Both the position numbers and the translations under genes were made by a program. Under the pieces are notes generated by a model. It made no database searches. It was not told the origin of the DNA and worked only from the letters and a program-made list of their open reading frames with translations. From NCBI GenBank assembly GCA_016936255.1, contig JAFGYE010000116.1:40007-104006 (forward strand): a stretch of DNA of 64,000 nucleotides, read 5' to 3'. Shown piece after piece: positions 55,346-63,869 of the stretch; within the stretch, counting starts at the first letter, position 1, and each line of letters starts with the position of its first letter. The stretch is from Marinifilaceae bacterium (GTDB taxonomy: Bacteria > Bacteroidota > Bacteroidia > Bacteroidales > Marinifilaceae).

Positions 55346-56518
55346 TTAATCCACAAACACCACCTCTTGGTCCTTTCTTGCTGATATACTATCCATCACA
55401 GTCGACATAAACGGTCGGTAATACTTCCAGAAAAACATTTCCCTGTCTTTAAACTGGTTTGCATTGTAAAACACACGGCTCAATTTATTCACTCCATTAA
55501 AGTAGGAAGAATAGATTCCCATTTCATTGTCTGAAAAATCACAGGCAAAATAAATAAATCGATAATCCTGATCGTGTTCCAAAATTGCCGGAAACTTTTT
55601 GGGCAAATTAAACTGATCCAATAAAGCCTTTCCTTCCTCATTCACATCTAAATTGAACCATGCCAAAACATGGTTACGCGAATCGGTTGAATTGATATCA
55701 AACCAAAATGGATAATATACCGATTCAGGTACATTGTATTGTATTTGTGTACTCAACTCACTTTTCAACACGGGAAAATGTCCGTTTAAATGCCTTTTAG
55801 AGTCCAGAATAACAATTCTCTCATTATTATCAACCAAGACTATTCCGGCATTTTTAAAATCATACTCTTTCCTGTAATTCTTTTTATACAAATCCGGCAC
55901 CCAACGAGGAATTTCCGGATCGAGGACTGTATCTAAAGTAGAGTAATATTTACCAACCCAACCACTCCATTTTACCCCCAGCAATTGTTCCGTTTGTTTT
56001 CGAACCAGTTCCGAAGTAGGTGAAGCGAAAAAATTAAACTCTGCAATAATCGTTTTGCCTTTTCTCTTCATCTCTCTTAGCAAGTTGAACTCTGCCGTTT
56101 GTAATCCACCATAAAATAAGGATATTGTATCCTTTCCATAATCAGGATGATCTTTCCAGTTGGAATTATAAATACCGTATGTATCGGCAAAAAATACAAG
56201 ATCCAGAGAATCAGCAAGCGCAGATAATCCTTGTTTTTCAAAAATGCGCAGATCCTTGATCATATACCTTCCATCATCTCCGGGATGAAAGCCGTAAAAA
56301 TCTTCTGCGAAGTTATATTCCTCTCCATTCGATTTTACCCATCGTTTTTGATTGACAAGCCAAAAAAAAGACAGATGTTCTGAATAATTGATGTTTACAG
56401 AAGCTTTATCCACAACTAAGAGATTCATCTGAACCTTATCTTTAAACTTCCAACTGATCCACGAAATGACCGGAATCAGCAGAAACAAGAGAATTAATAT
56501 TCGTAGTAATTTCCACAT
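55346..56518 (-). CDS. membrane-anchored periplasmic protein of unknown function
   Basis: 390 residues. One N-terminal membrane anchor (LLRILILLFLLIPVISWISW) and a large soluble domain. Notable segments: SLFYGGLQTAEFNLLREMKRKGKTIIAEFNFF, LLGVKWSGWVGKYY, FPVLKSELSTQIQY, FIYFACDFSD. The first part resembles a class-I amidotransferase/ThuA-like layout only loosely, so I do not assign it. It sits 83 bp before the YaiO-like gene on the same strand and may be part of the exopolysaccharide system. Confidence 0.65.
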   Translation of the reverse strand: MWKLLRILILLFLLIPVISWISWKFKDKVQMNLLVVDKASVNINYSEHLSFFWLVNQKRWVKSNGEEYNFAEDFYGFHPGDDGRYMIKDLRIFEKQGLSALADSLDLVFFADTYGIYNSNWKDHPDYGKDTISLFYGGLQTAEFNLLREMKRKGKTIIAEFNFFASPTSELVRKQTEQLLGVKWSGWVGKYYSTLDTVLDPEIPRWVPDLYKKNYRKEYDFKNAGIVLVDNNERIVILDSKRHLNGHFPVLKSELSTQIQYNVPESVYYPFWFDINSTDSRNHVLAWFNLDVNEEGKALLDQFNLPKKFPAILEHDQDYRFIYFACDFSDNEMGIYSSYFNGVNKLSRVFYNANQFKDREMFFWKYYRPFMSTVMDSISARKDQEVVFVD

Positions 56519-56821
56519 TCGCTCTTTTTATTTTAAATTACCTGCAATATTCACCTTTATAACGGGTTTAATCATTAATAAGTTTGTTTTTTTTGATAAG
56601 TAATTTTTATTTTAGGACGTAAGGCTCTTTTTTTGACTTGACTGATTTTATCTTTTATTAAAAAAAATAAATTTCTTAGCCAAAAACATGATATTCATCT
56701 ATTAATCAAAAGTATTTCTCCATGAAAAATATTCTCCCCTCAATATTTCTCCTCCTTTTAGATATCTTTTTCAATTTCAACAAATTCTTATAATCAAATC
56801 ACTAAGGGTCAGAAACAAGAT
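56519..56821. other. AT-rich intergenic stretch, no gene seen
   Basis: About 300 bp of very AT-rich sequence with long T and A runs. It probably contains the promoter of the exopolysaccharide operon on the minus strand. Confidence 0.5.
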
Positions 56822-57128
56822 ATGAACCAAACAAAAATTAGCTGTAATCCGGACAAGTGGAGACTGTGTTGCAGTGCCTAAAAGGTATATATGCACACCT
56901 ATGATGCTAATAAAATAAGCTGGAGGACCGAAGTTAAGCTCATTGTTTGGGAATTATATTCAAAACGTTTAAGTCAAGATGCAGAGTTTCAAACATGCAC
57001 TAAAAAAAAGCAGGAAGAAAAGATATCCATTTTTGCGTGCAAAGCCTGCGCTGATATGTACGGCGTTTCTCCTCAACTTGAAAAATTTAGGTATTGATGC
57101 AAAGTTCATGGAAAAACAAGCAGGCTAA
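56822..57128 (+). pseudogene. DsrE-family protein, decayed
   Basis: Reading all frames gives the pattern of a DsrE/DsrF-like protein: EVKLIVWELYSKRLSQDAE (normally IWGxSxKL) and ACKACADMYGVSPQLEK, then LGIDAKFMEKQAG in another frame. There is an in-frame stop near the start (after RLCCSA) and a one-base shift in a GAAAAATTT run near 57085. Intact relatives are about 110 residues. No sulfur-oxidation genes are nearby. Confidence 0.75.
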
Positions 57129-57173
57129 TGCCTTCGAAAAAACGATAAAGTAATTACCTTTTAACAAGACAAT

Positions 57174-57836
57174 ATGCTAAGCAAAAGTATTTATGAGTTC
57201 TTACTCGAACTAAGAGTGAACAACAACAGAGATTGGTTTCATGCAAACAAGGAAAAATACGATAAGGCCAAAAAGGATTTTGAACTTTTCGTTGAACTAA
57301 GCATAGAGCAAATCAAACTCATCGACCCGGATCTATCAGGTCTAAATGCCAAAGACTGCATTTTTAGAATATTCCGGGATGTTCGGTTTTCTGAAAATAA
57401 ACAACCTTACAAAACACATTTTGGAGCTTTTCTGGCTAAAAATGGTCGGAAAAGCAGATATGGAGGTTATTACATTCATATTGAACCCGAAGGAAGTTTT
57501 TTAGGGGGCGGTTGCTACATGCCTGAACCTAATGTGCTTAAAGCCATTCGTGAAGAAATATTTCACAACCCACTGGAATTTAAAGAAATCATCACGAATA
57601 AAGAATTTGCATCTCATTTTCCTGAAATGTACGGTGAAAAACTAAAAACTGCTCCACGTGGTTATCCTAAAGATTTTGAATACATCGACCTGCTAAATTT
57701 CAAAAACTATGCGGTCGGGAAAATGGTGCCGGATCAGATCGTTTTATCAGAACAATTTTCCGATGAAATTTTAAAATGTTTCTCAAGCTTACAAACCCTT
57801 AATGCATATCTAAACGAAATATTAGCAGATTTATAA
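57174..57836 (+). CDS. DUF2461 domain protein
   Basis: 220 residues, full-length DUF2461 (TIGR02453-type): LELRVNNNRDWFHANKEKYD at the N terminus, FRIFRDVRFSENKQPYKTHFGAFL, GGYYIHIEPEGSFLGGGCYMPEP, and a late block PRGYPKDFEYIDLL. Cytosolic; the biochemical function of this widespread family is unknown. It follows the DsrE remnant without an obvious shared operon. Confidence 0.9.
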   Translation: MLSKSIYEFLLELRVNNNRDWFHANKEKYDKAKKDFELFVELSIEQIKLIDPDLSGLNAKDCIFRIFRDVRFSENKQPYKTHFGAFLAKNGRKSRYGGYYIHIEPEGSFLGGGCYMPEPNVLKAIREEIFHNPLEFKEIITNKEFASHFPEMYGEKLKTAPRGYPKDFEYIDLLNFKNYAVGKMVPDQIVLSEQFSDEILKCFSSLQTLNAYLNEILADL

Positions 57837-58149
57837 AAAGCGAGAGCATCACTTATGTTGATATTCCCTCATTAATTTTGATAAAACCCAAATCATGAAA
57901 AGCCTTTTCTTAGTCGGAGCAGATCACTCTCAGCGTCCTAAAAGAAAAGGTTTTCTTATTGACGGCAGTCGGCACAATTAAAATTACCCGTTTCTTTTTA
58001 ATTGATAAAAGCAGGCAGATGCAGATTTAGATTCATTCTTTTATGTTCGTTTACTATATTAGATGAGCTTTACAAAGCCCTGTCGATTAAGTACAATTAA
58101 GATTGAAAGTTGACAAAAGACTACACTTATCAGATCAAAAACAAACAAA
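57837..58149. other. intergenic region with an imperfect inverted repeat
   Basis: About 310 bp. AAAGCCTTTTCTTAG (57900-57914) and CTAAAAGAAAAGGTTTT (57939-57955) are inverted with a 24-base loop. It is not a typical terminator. No gene seen. Confidence 0.5.
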
Positions 58150-60075
58150 ATGAAGCAACTAACACTACTAAGTCTGATTACCTATTTATTACTTACACCT
58201 GCCTTTGCTAAAAAAGAAACATTTAAATATCCTGCATTTACAATTCCTGCCGAACTTAAAAAAAATGCCAATGCCGTAGTTCGTTTGGATGAAGCCGAAT
58301 TTACAGTGCACTCGAGAAAAAGCTCCAGCCTGACACAAAAAATGGTGATTACAATTCTAAATAAAAAAGGAGAAGATTACGCATCAATTCCTTTTGGGTA
58401 CAGCAAATTTGAAACACTGGAAAGCTTAAAAATCACCATTTATAATTCCTTAGGCCAGGTGATTAAAAAAGTAAAGGAATCAGAAATTAAAGATTATAGT
58501 TATAGCTCTGCGGGTGAACTGATCGGGGATTCACGTTTCAAAATTTACGAACCAATTCAGAAACAATATCCATATACTATTGAATACGAATCGGTGTCAG
58601 ACTACAAAGGTCTTTTTGTTTACCCAAGCTGGAAAGCCTATCCCGGCTATTTAGTCGGTGTTGAAAAATCCAGAATGAAAGTCATTGTTCCTTCAGAAGA
58701 AAAATTACGATACAAATGCATCAATTTTAAAGATCCAATCTGCACCACAAGCATAAATGATCAGAACATCTACCAATGGGGTATTGATAGTTTACCTGCC
58801 TTAAAAAGTGAACCCTACTCTACAGGGGTACTCTCCCAATCTCCTCAAATTCTGCTGGCTCCGATGGATTTTGAAATGGATAATTACCCAGGCAGTTTAG
58901 AAAGCTGGAACAGTCTGGGGAAATGGTCGGCTGTTTTAAATCAAGGACGCGATCAAATTCCTGAAGAAGAGAAGGCACAAATCATAAAACTCACCAAAGA
59001 CTGCCAGACAGATATTGAAAAAGTAAAAATACTGTATGAATACATGCAATCGAAAACACGTTATGTTGGCATACAATTAGGAATAGGCGGCTGGCAAAGT
59101 TTTCCGGCTGAAATGGTTTCGGAAAAAGGGTATGGTGATTGCAAAGCATTGTCGAACTATATGAAATCCCTGCTTAAAGTTGTGAACATTCCATCCAATT
59201 ACACTTTGGTGAAAGCCGGGGAAAGCAATAACCTGCAGCATACGGATTTTGTACACAGCTATTTCAATCATGCTATTTTGAGGGTGCCACTTCAGAAAGA
59301 CACCATTTGGCTCGAATGCACAAGTCAGAAGATGCCTTTTGGCTATCTGGGAACCTTTACCGACGACCGCGATGTGCTGTGTGTAAATGATAACGGCGGA
59401 GAACTATGCCATACTCCGATATATACTATCGAACAAAACCAGCAAATTCAAAATGGCATTTTCACCCTATTGGAAAATGGAAACGCTCATGCTGAAATCT
59501 CGACTGTTTACAGTGGAATTCAATACGAAAACATTGAAACCCTTTACCATAGAAGCAGTGTGGATGATCAAAAGAAATTCCTTTACGAAGAACACATCAC
59601 CCTACCCGATTTCACAATTAATGATTATAGTTTTCAGGAAGATAAAAAACAAATTCCATCGTCCGTTTTAAATCTAAATCTTGATATCAGAAACTATGCT
59701 TCACAAACGGGGGATCGTTTGTTCGTCCCTTTGAATAAAATCAACAGAATTACTTACATTCCGAAAAAATTAGAAAACAGACTCACCGACATTCGTTATA
59801 TCAGATCAACTGAAGATAAAGACAGCATCTGTTTTATACTACCTGAAGGTTACGAAATTGAAAGTCTCCCCGATGAAAAAATAATCGAATCGGACTTTGG
59901 GTACTATCAAAGCAATGCTAAATTGATTGACAATAAAGTTTACTACACACGAATTTTCCGCAAAAGTAAAAACACATTTAAAGCATCCCGCTACGAAGAG
60001 TTTCGCTCATTTAGAAAAGAGCTTGCAAAAGCTGATAAGACAAGTTTGGTACTAAAAAAGATTACGAAGTCTTGA
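58150..60075 (+). CDS. DUF3857/transglutaminase-like secreted protein
   Basis: 641 residues with a signal peptide (LLTPAFA). DUF3857 domain (about 45-230) followed by a transglutaminase-like domain (about 270-400): catalytic Cys C331 in KGYGDCKALSNYM, His in SYFNHAILRV and Asp/Glu region IWLECTSQKMPFG. C-terminal beta-rich DUF3858-like tail. Homologues are periplasmic; the substrate is unknown, possibly peptide or isopeptide bonds. It ends shortly before a repeat array. Confidence 0.88.
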   Translation: MKQLTLLSLITYLLLTPAFAKKETFKYPAFTIPAELKKNANAVVRLDEAEFTVHSRKSSSLTQKMVITILNKKGEDYASIPFGYSKFETLESLKITIYNSLGQVIKKVKESEIKDYSYSSAGELIGDSRFKIYEPIQKQYPYTIEYESVSDYKGLFVYPSWKAYPGYLVGVEKSRMKVIVPSEEKLRYKCINFKDPICTTSINDQNIYQWGIDSLPALKSEPYSTGVLSQSPQILLAPMDFEMDNYPGSLESWNSLGKWSAVLNQGRDQIPEEEKAQIIKLTKDCQTDIEKVKILYEYMQSKTRYVGIQLGIGGWQSFPAEMVSEKGYGDCKALSNYMKSLLKVVNIPSNYTLVKAGESNNLQHTDFVHSYFNHAILRVPLQKDTIWLECTSQKMPFGYLGTFTDDRDVLCVNDNGGELCHTPIYTIEQNQQIQNGIFTLLENGNAHAEISTVYSGIQYENIETLYHRSSVDDQKKFLYEEHITLPDFTINDYSFQEDKKQIPSSVLNLNLDIRNYASQTGDRLFVPLNKINRITYIPKKLENRLTDIRYIRSTEDKDSICFILPEGYEIESLPDEKIIESDFGYYQSNAKLIDNKVYYTRIFRKSKNTFKASRYEEFRSFRKELAKADKTSLVLKKITKS

Positions 60076-60215
60076 AGAGTCTGGAAAAGTCTCGAAAGGT
60101 CTGGAAAAGTATCGAAAGGTCTGGAAGAGTCTTGAAATGTAGAAGGGTCTGGAAAGAGCTGAAAAAGTTCAACAGTCTAATAGTCGAACAGTCAAATAGT
60201 GAAATAGTCCACGTA
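60062..60215. repeat. degenerate repeat array, left flank of the four-helix-bundle gene
   Basis: Multiple irregular units of the type GTCTGGAAAAGTCTCGAAAG, then shorter AACAGTCTAATAGTCGAACAGTC-type units. It lies between a transglutaminase-like gene and the four-helix-bundle gene. Confidence 0.8.
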
Positions 60216-60262
60216 TAAAGTAAGAATAATCAAACATTAGTATTTATATTAGTTTAAAATAA

Positions 60263-60616
60263 ATGGCAAATATTGAAAGTTTTGAAGATTTAAAAATATG
60301 GCAAGATTCCCGAAGTCTAGTTGCTTTAATATATAACTTAATGCAGACTAATAGGGATTTTGGTTTTAAAGATCAGATACAAAGAGCCTCTGTATCCGTC
60401 ATGAATAATATTGCAGAAGGATTCGAACGAAATTCAGATGCAGAATTTAAAAGATTTCTGGATATTGCCAAAGCTTCATGTGGAGAAGTACGCAGCATGT
60501 TGTATCTAGCCGAAGATCTAAAATACACCTCCCCAAAAGAGGCAGAAGAGTTCCGTAAAAAATGCAGTTATTTATCTGGAGGAATTGTAAATCTTATGAA
60601 ATACCTTAAAAAGTAA
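60263..60616 (+). CDS. four-helix-bundle protein (23S rRNA-IVP/S23 family)
   Basis: 117 residues of the family named after proteins encoded in 23S rRNA intervening sequences: FEDLKIWQDSRSLVALIYNLM, DQIQRASVSVMNNIAEGFERNSDAEFKRFLDIAKASCGEV, and a C-terminal helix. Here it is not in rRNA but as a free gene framed by repeat arrays that are inverted relative to one another. The molecular role of the family is unknown. Confidence 0.9.
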   Translation: MANIESFEDLKIWQDSRSLVALIYNLMQTNRDFGFKDQIQRASVSVMNNIAEGFERNSDAEFKRFLDIAKASCGEVRSMLYLAEDLKYTSPKEAEEFRKKCSYLSGGIVNLMKYLKK

Positions 60617-60631
60617 TCAATTACCTCCGGA

Positions 60632-60790
60632 CAATTAGACCATTCAACATTTCCAGACTCTACAACCCCATAATTTTACACACGATCTGTACTCCTATTT
60701 TTGAGAATACGACTGATGACCTTTGGACTGTTCAAAACTGTTTGACGCTTCGACATTTCGAGACTTTTTCGACCCTTCAAGACTTTCGAG
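60632..60790. repeat. degenerate repeat array, right flank, inverted orientation
   Basis: Units such as TTTCCAGACTC, TTTCGAGACTTTTTCGACCC and TTCAAGACTTTCGAG are reverse complements of the left-flank units. The array runs up to the stop codon of the convergent response-regulator gene at 60791. Confidence 0.8.
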
Positions 60791-61960
60791 TTAGTACACC
60801 GGCAAATGAAATGAAACCCGAACCCCGCCTTCGCTGAGATTCTCAACATCAACAACGGCCTTATGCAGATCCATAACCAATTTCACGACTACCAGACCAG
60901 CGGTAAAACGTTTAAAATCCTGTCTTCGGTCTTCTTTGTTTAGTTCAAAAAAGTGGAATGTATAATTCACTTCGGATGGAGTGAATTGAACCCCTAAATC
61001 CTGAACAAAAACGGTAACACTTTGGCCTTCCAAGGAAGCACCAACCAAAACTTCGGAACGCGAAGGTGCATTGGTAACTGCATTTTCAATTACTTTCTCC
61101 ATGCTGATGCCAAATAATTTCTCGTCACCGCGAATGATGTAATTCTTAGGGATCTCTACCTTTACTTTAATCTTTCGCTCAGCAATCAACGGTTTTAATT
61201 TTTCGATGCTGTTTTTGACTATCTCGTAAACAGAAATTCCCAAAATTTTCATTTCGTATCGATCGAAACGCAAAGCAGAAAGAAGCAGGGCCATATCCGA
61301 AACACCAGTCAGCTTTTCACAAGCCTGAATGATGTAACGCACATATTTTAAATTGGTTTTATTTTTAATGGAAAATTCCAACATTTCAGCAAACCCCACA
61401 ATACCATTTAGCGGTTCCCTCAGTTCTGTTGACATCAGTGACAGAAAATCGTTTTTAGCATCTTCGAGAGTAGAAAGCTGATGGTTTGCATGCTCAAGAC
61501 TTTGGTTTGACTCAACCAACTCCATGGTTCGGGCAGCAACCCTCTCTTCCAATTCCAGATTCATCATTTTCAGCTCCTGATTTTTACTTTTTAGATCAAG
61601 ATGCGTATTCACTCTGGCAACTAATTCCTGTGGATTGAATGGTTTGGTGACATAATCCTGAGCTCCCGCTTCGAAACCTTTAATTATGGATTCTTCATCA
61701 ACTCTGGCAGTGAGGAAAATTACAGGGATATCTTTTGTTTTCTCTTTTGATTTAAAATACTCACAAACCTCATAACCATCCATTTCAGGCATCATGATGT
61801 CCAGCAAAATCAAATCAAAACTTTTTGTTACGCATAACATTATGGCATCTTTCCCATTTAATGCGTAACTAATTTCGTAGGAATCGCCGGAAAGAATGGA
61901 TTGTAATACTTTAATGTTATCTGGTATATCATCAACGATTAAAATCTGGTGTTTCTTCAT
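60791..61960 (-). CDS. response regulator fused to a degenerate histidine-kinase module
   Basis: 389 residues from ATG 61960; upstream in-frame extension lacks receiver similarity. The receiver domain (about 4-120) is intact: IVDDIPDN, phospho-acceptor Asp in LLDIMMPEMDG, TKPFNPQEL. A coiled coil leads to a HisKA-like region where the H-box reads LMSTELREPLNG, with Thr (codon ACA) in place of the acceptor His. The ATPase part keeps ENAVTNAP and QDLGV but the G2 box is FTAGLVVVKL, not GxGLGL. It probably signals by its receiver and not by autophosphorylation. Confidence 0.88.
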   Translation of the reverse strand: MKKHQILIVDDIPDNIKVLQSILSGDSYEISYALNGKDAIMLCVTKSFDLILLDIMMPEMDGYEVCEYFKSKEKTKDIPVIFLTARVDEESIIKGFEAGAQDYVTKPFNPQELVARVNTHLDLKSKNQELKMMNLELEERVAARTMELVESNQSLEHANHQLSTLEDAKNDFLSLMSTELREPLNGIVGFAEMLEFSIKNKTNLKYVRYIIQACEKLTGVSDMALLLSALRFDRYEMKILGISVYEIVKNSIEKLKPLIAERKIKVKVEIPKNYIIRGDEKLFGISMEKVIENAVTNAPSRSEVLVGASLEGQSVTVFVQDLGVQFTPSEVNYTFHFFELNKEDRRQDFKRFTAGLVVVKLVMDLHKAVVDVENLSEGGVRVSFHLPVY

Positions 61961-62200
61961 TTCCGGTATATTATATAAGTAGTCAGTAGTCATTGAAACA
62001 GAAAATGCAAGAATCCGGATATTTAACATTCAGGTACTCTCACAATATTAACGCATAAATATAACACATAATTCTTTACATAGAAACCTAAAAACCGGTT
62101 TTTTTTTGAATGCTTGTTTATTGAACACTTTTTCTTTGCAAAGCACCCCTCTCCCTGCCGGCATCTCTCCTTAAAAAAAGAATTATTAGAATCGATTTTG

Positions 62201-62290
62201 GACTTTTAAATCCACCGGCTAAAGCAAAACCATCCTCATTTTATCCCATGGACCAAACAGATCGGAATTCAAAACTTTTGGACCTTCGAC
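62201..62290. repeat. direct repeat A1 (about 90 bp)
   Basis: Starts GACTTTTAAATCCACCGG and includes GCAAAACCATCCTCATT, CATGGACCAAACAGATCGG and ends in CAAAACTTTTGGACCTTC. A near-identical copy is at 63011-63096. Confidence 0.85.
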
Positions 62291-62505
62291 TGTTTGACTG
62301 ATTGACTGTTGGACTTTTCAAGACTTTTCGAGACTGTTGGACTGTTGGACTTTTGGACCTTCGACTGTTAGACTCTTCAAGACCTTTCAAGACTTTCGGA
62401 CCTTCGACTGTTTGACCTTCGACTGTTCGACTTTTCAAGACTTTCGGACCTTCGACTATTTGACTCTTCAAGACTTTTAGACTTTCAACTGTTGGACTTT
62501 TCAAT
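62262..62505. repeat. degenerate GACT-type repeat array
   Basis: Dense irregular repeats of GACTGTTGGACTTTTCAAGAC and TTTCGGACCTTCGACTGTT type, same family as the arrays around the four-helix-bundle gene. A minus-strand frame of about 120 codons through it is a repeat artefact. Confidence 0.85.
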
Positions 62506-62729
62506 GCCCCCCTCTCCCTGCCGGCATCTCCCCTTGAAATGGGAGAATTATCAGAATCAACTTGGGAATCTTTGCCCCCCGAATTCCACGAACGAACCAA
62601 AATCCACATTTAAAGCACATGAAACAAAGACAAACAAATTAACCTGACAAGTTTGACAGCTTGGCTTTTCATTTTTTTTGTTTAATTTTACAGCGAAATT
62701 ATACACTACTACTGCAATATTTTTTACCA

Positions 62730-62867
62730 ATGGAAAATTTACCAAAGGAAATCGCAGATGCGATTAAAAATGGCATGGAAGAAAACCAACTGATTCAAAT
62801 GGCAACCCGCCTTTTGGAAAAAGGAGATCAGGAAAATGCCGCTAAAGTATTGGATTTTTGCATTTAA
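62730..62867 (+). CDS. small helical protein (45 aa), unknown
   Basis: From ATG 62730 the peptide begins MENLPKEIADAIKNGMEEN and ends ENAAKVLDFCI. It is acidic and predicted to be helical. A strong terminator hairpin follows directly, which supports an expressed short transcript in an otherwise gene-poor region. Not recognised. Confidence 0.6.
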   Translation: MENLPKEIADAIKNGMEENQLIQMATRLLEKGDQENAAKVLDFCI

Positions 62868-62875
62868 GAATCCAA

Positions 62876-62925
62876 TACGTACAAAAAGCTCCAAAAGATG
62901 ATTTCTTTTGGAGCTTTTGTTTTCA
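62876..62925 (+). terminator. intrinsic terminator after the 45-aa gene
   Basis: AAAAGCTCCAAAAGA / TTCTTTTGGAGCTTTT arms around TGAT, followed by GTTTTC. Confidence 0.88.
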
Positions 62926-63010
62926 TGGTATTTGAATTCAAAAAATGTATTGCTGCTTTTACTACCCCTAAATCCCCTGAAGGGGACTTTTACATCTTTC
63001 AAGGCTATTT

Positions 63011-63096
63011 GACTTTGAATCCACCGGCTAAAGCAAAACCATCCTTATTTTATCGCATGGATCAAACAGATCGGAATTCAAAACTTTTGGACCTTC
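63011..63096. repeat. direct repeat A2 (about 86 bp)
   Basis: Near-identical to 62201-62290: GACTTTGAATCCACCGG, GCAAAACCATCCTTATT, CATGGATCAAACAGATCGG, CAAAACTTTTGGACCTTC. The two copies bracket the 45-aa gene and the repeat array. Confidence 0.85.
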
Positions 63097-63205
63097 TACT
63101 TTTCAAGACTTTTCGATTTTCGACTGTTTGACTCTTCAAGACTCTTCAAGACTTTTGGACCTTCGACTGTTTGACTCTTCAAGACTTTTAAACTTTCCAC
63201 GCTTC
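63075..63205. repeat. degenerate GACT-type repeat array, third locus
   Basis: Units CTTTTCAAGACTTTTCG, GACTGTTTGACTCTTCAAGAC and similar, same family as 62262-62505. Confidence 0.8.
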
Positions 63206-63210
63206 CAAAC

Positions 63211-63861
63211 TTTTAAGTCAGAGCCTTCCGAAAAATAGCCTCCCCGACCGCCCCACAAATAGACTAAAAAGCCGATAATCCTGACGAATGTACCATTTTC
63301 ATTGACTATTTGTATTTATTTTAATTTTTATTAAACTTTTATTTGGATTATATAAAGATTTTTTTCTACATTTAATTTAGAATTATGATACAGCTGTTTT
63401 AATTCTTTGTTTGCAGGTTGATATGGAAAAGGAAAATATCAATTTGAATGTAGAGATACCGAAAAAATAAGAATCCGGTATCAAGAGAACAGACACCTGC
63501 CAAAAACAATTAAACATGAATATCCAGATGTCTTTCAGTACTGCACCAAATCGCCCTCGGGTTTATTTACCATCTCACTATTGCTGTAAATAAAATCCAA
63601 TATCATTTGCGTTTCCAATCGCACAAGGATAACTACTTCTACTATTTGTATCATTTACTGATTGCGTAAACACATTTCTCAGCCAATTAAAACAGCTTCA
63701 TTTCAATTATTTTCAGTTATAAATCATTGTTAAACACAGGAACAGAAGTGCTCCGGCCAAAAATGAATGACTCACAAGGAATACCGCTTCTCTTCGGCTC
63801 CATTGCTGATCAGTGAATTAACAGAAGTCTGTTCCGGCATCATTCGAAGACCTGGTTCAGT
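63211..63861. other. gene-poor stretch, no supported gene
   Basis: About 650 bp. A 15-codon frame at 63423 (MEKENINLNVEIPKK) is too short to call. No RNA gene, IS end or transposase fragment could be supported. Confidence 0.5.
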
Positions 63862-63869
63862 TCAGGATC

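Noticed and set aside
62241..62609. Minus-strand frame of about 122 codons with KVLKSxTVEG repeats
   Set aside because: It is generated by the degenerate GACT repeat array; composition is purely repeat-derived and no promoter or homology is apparent.
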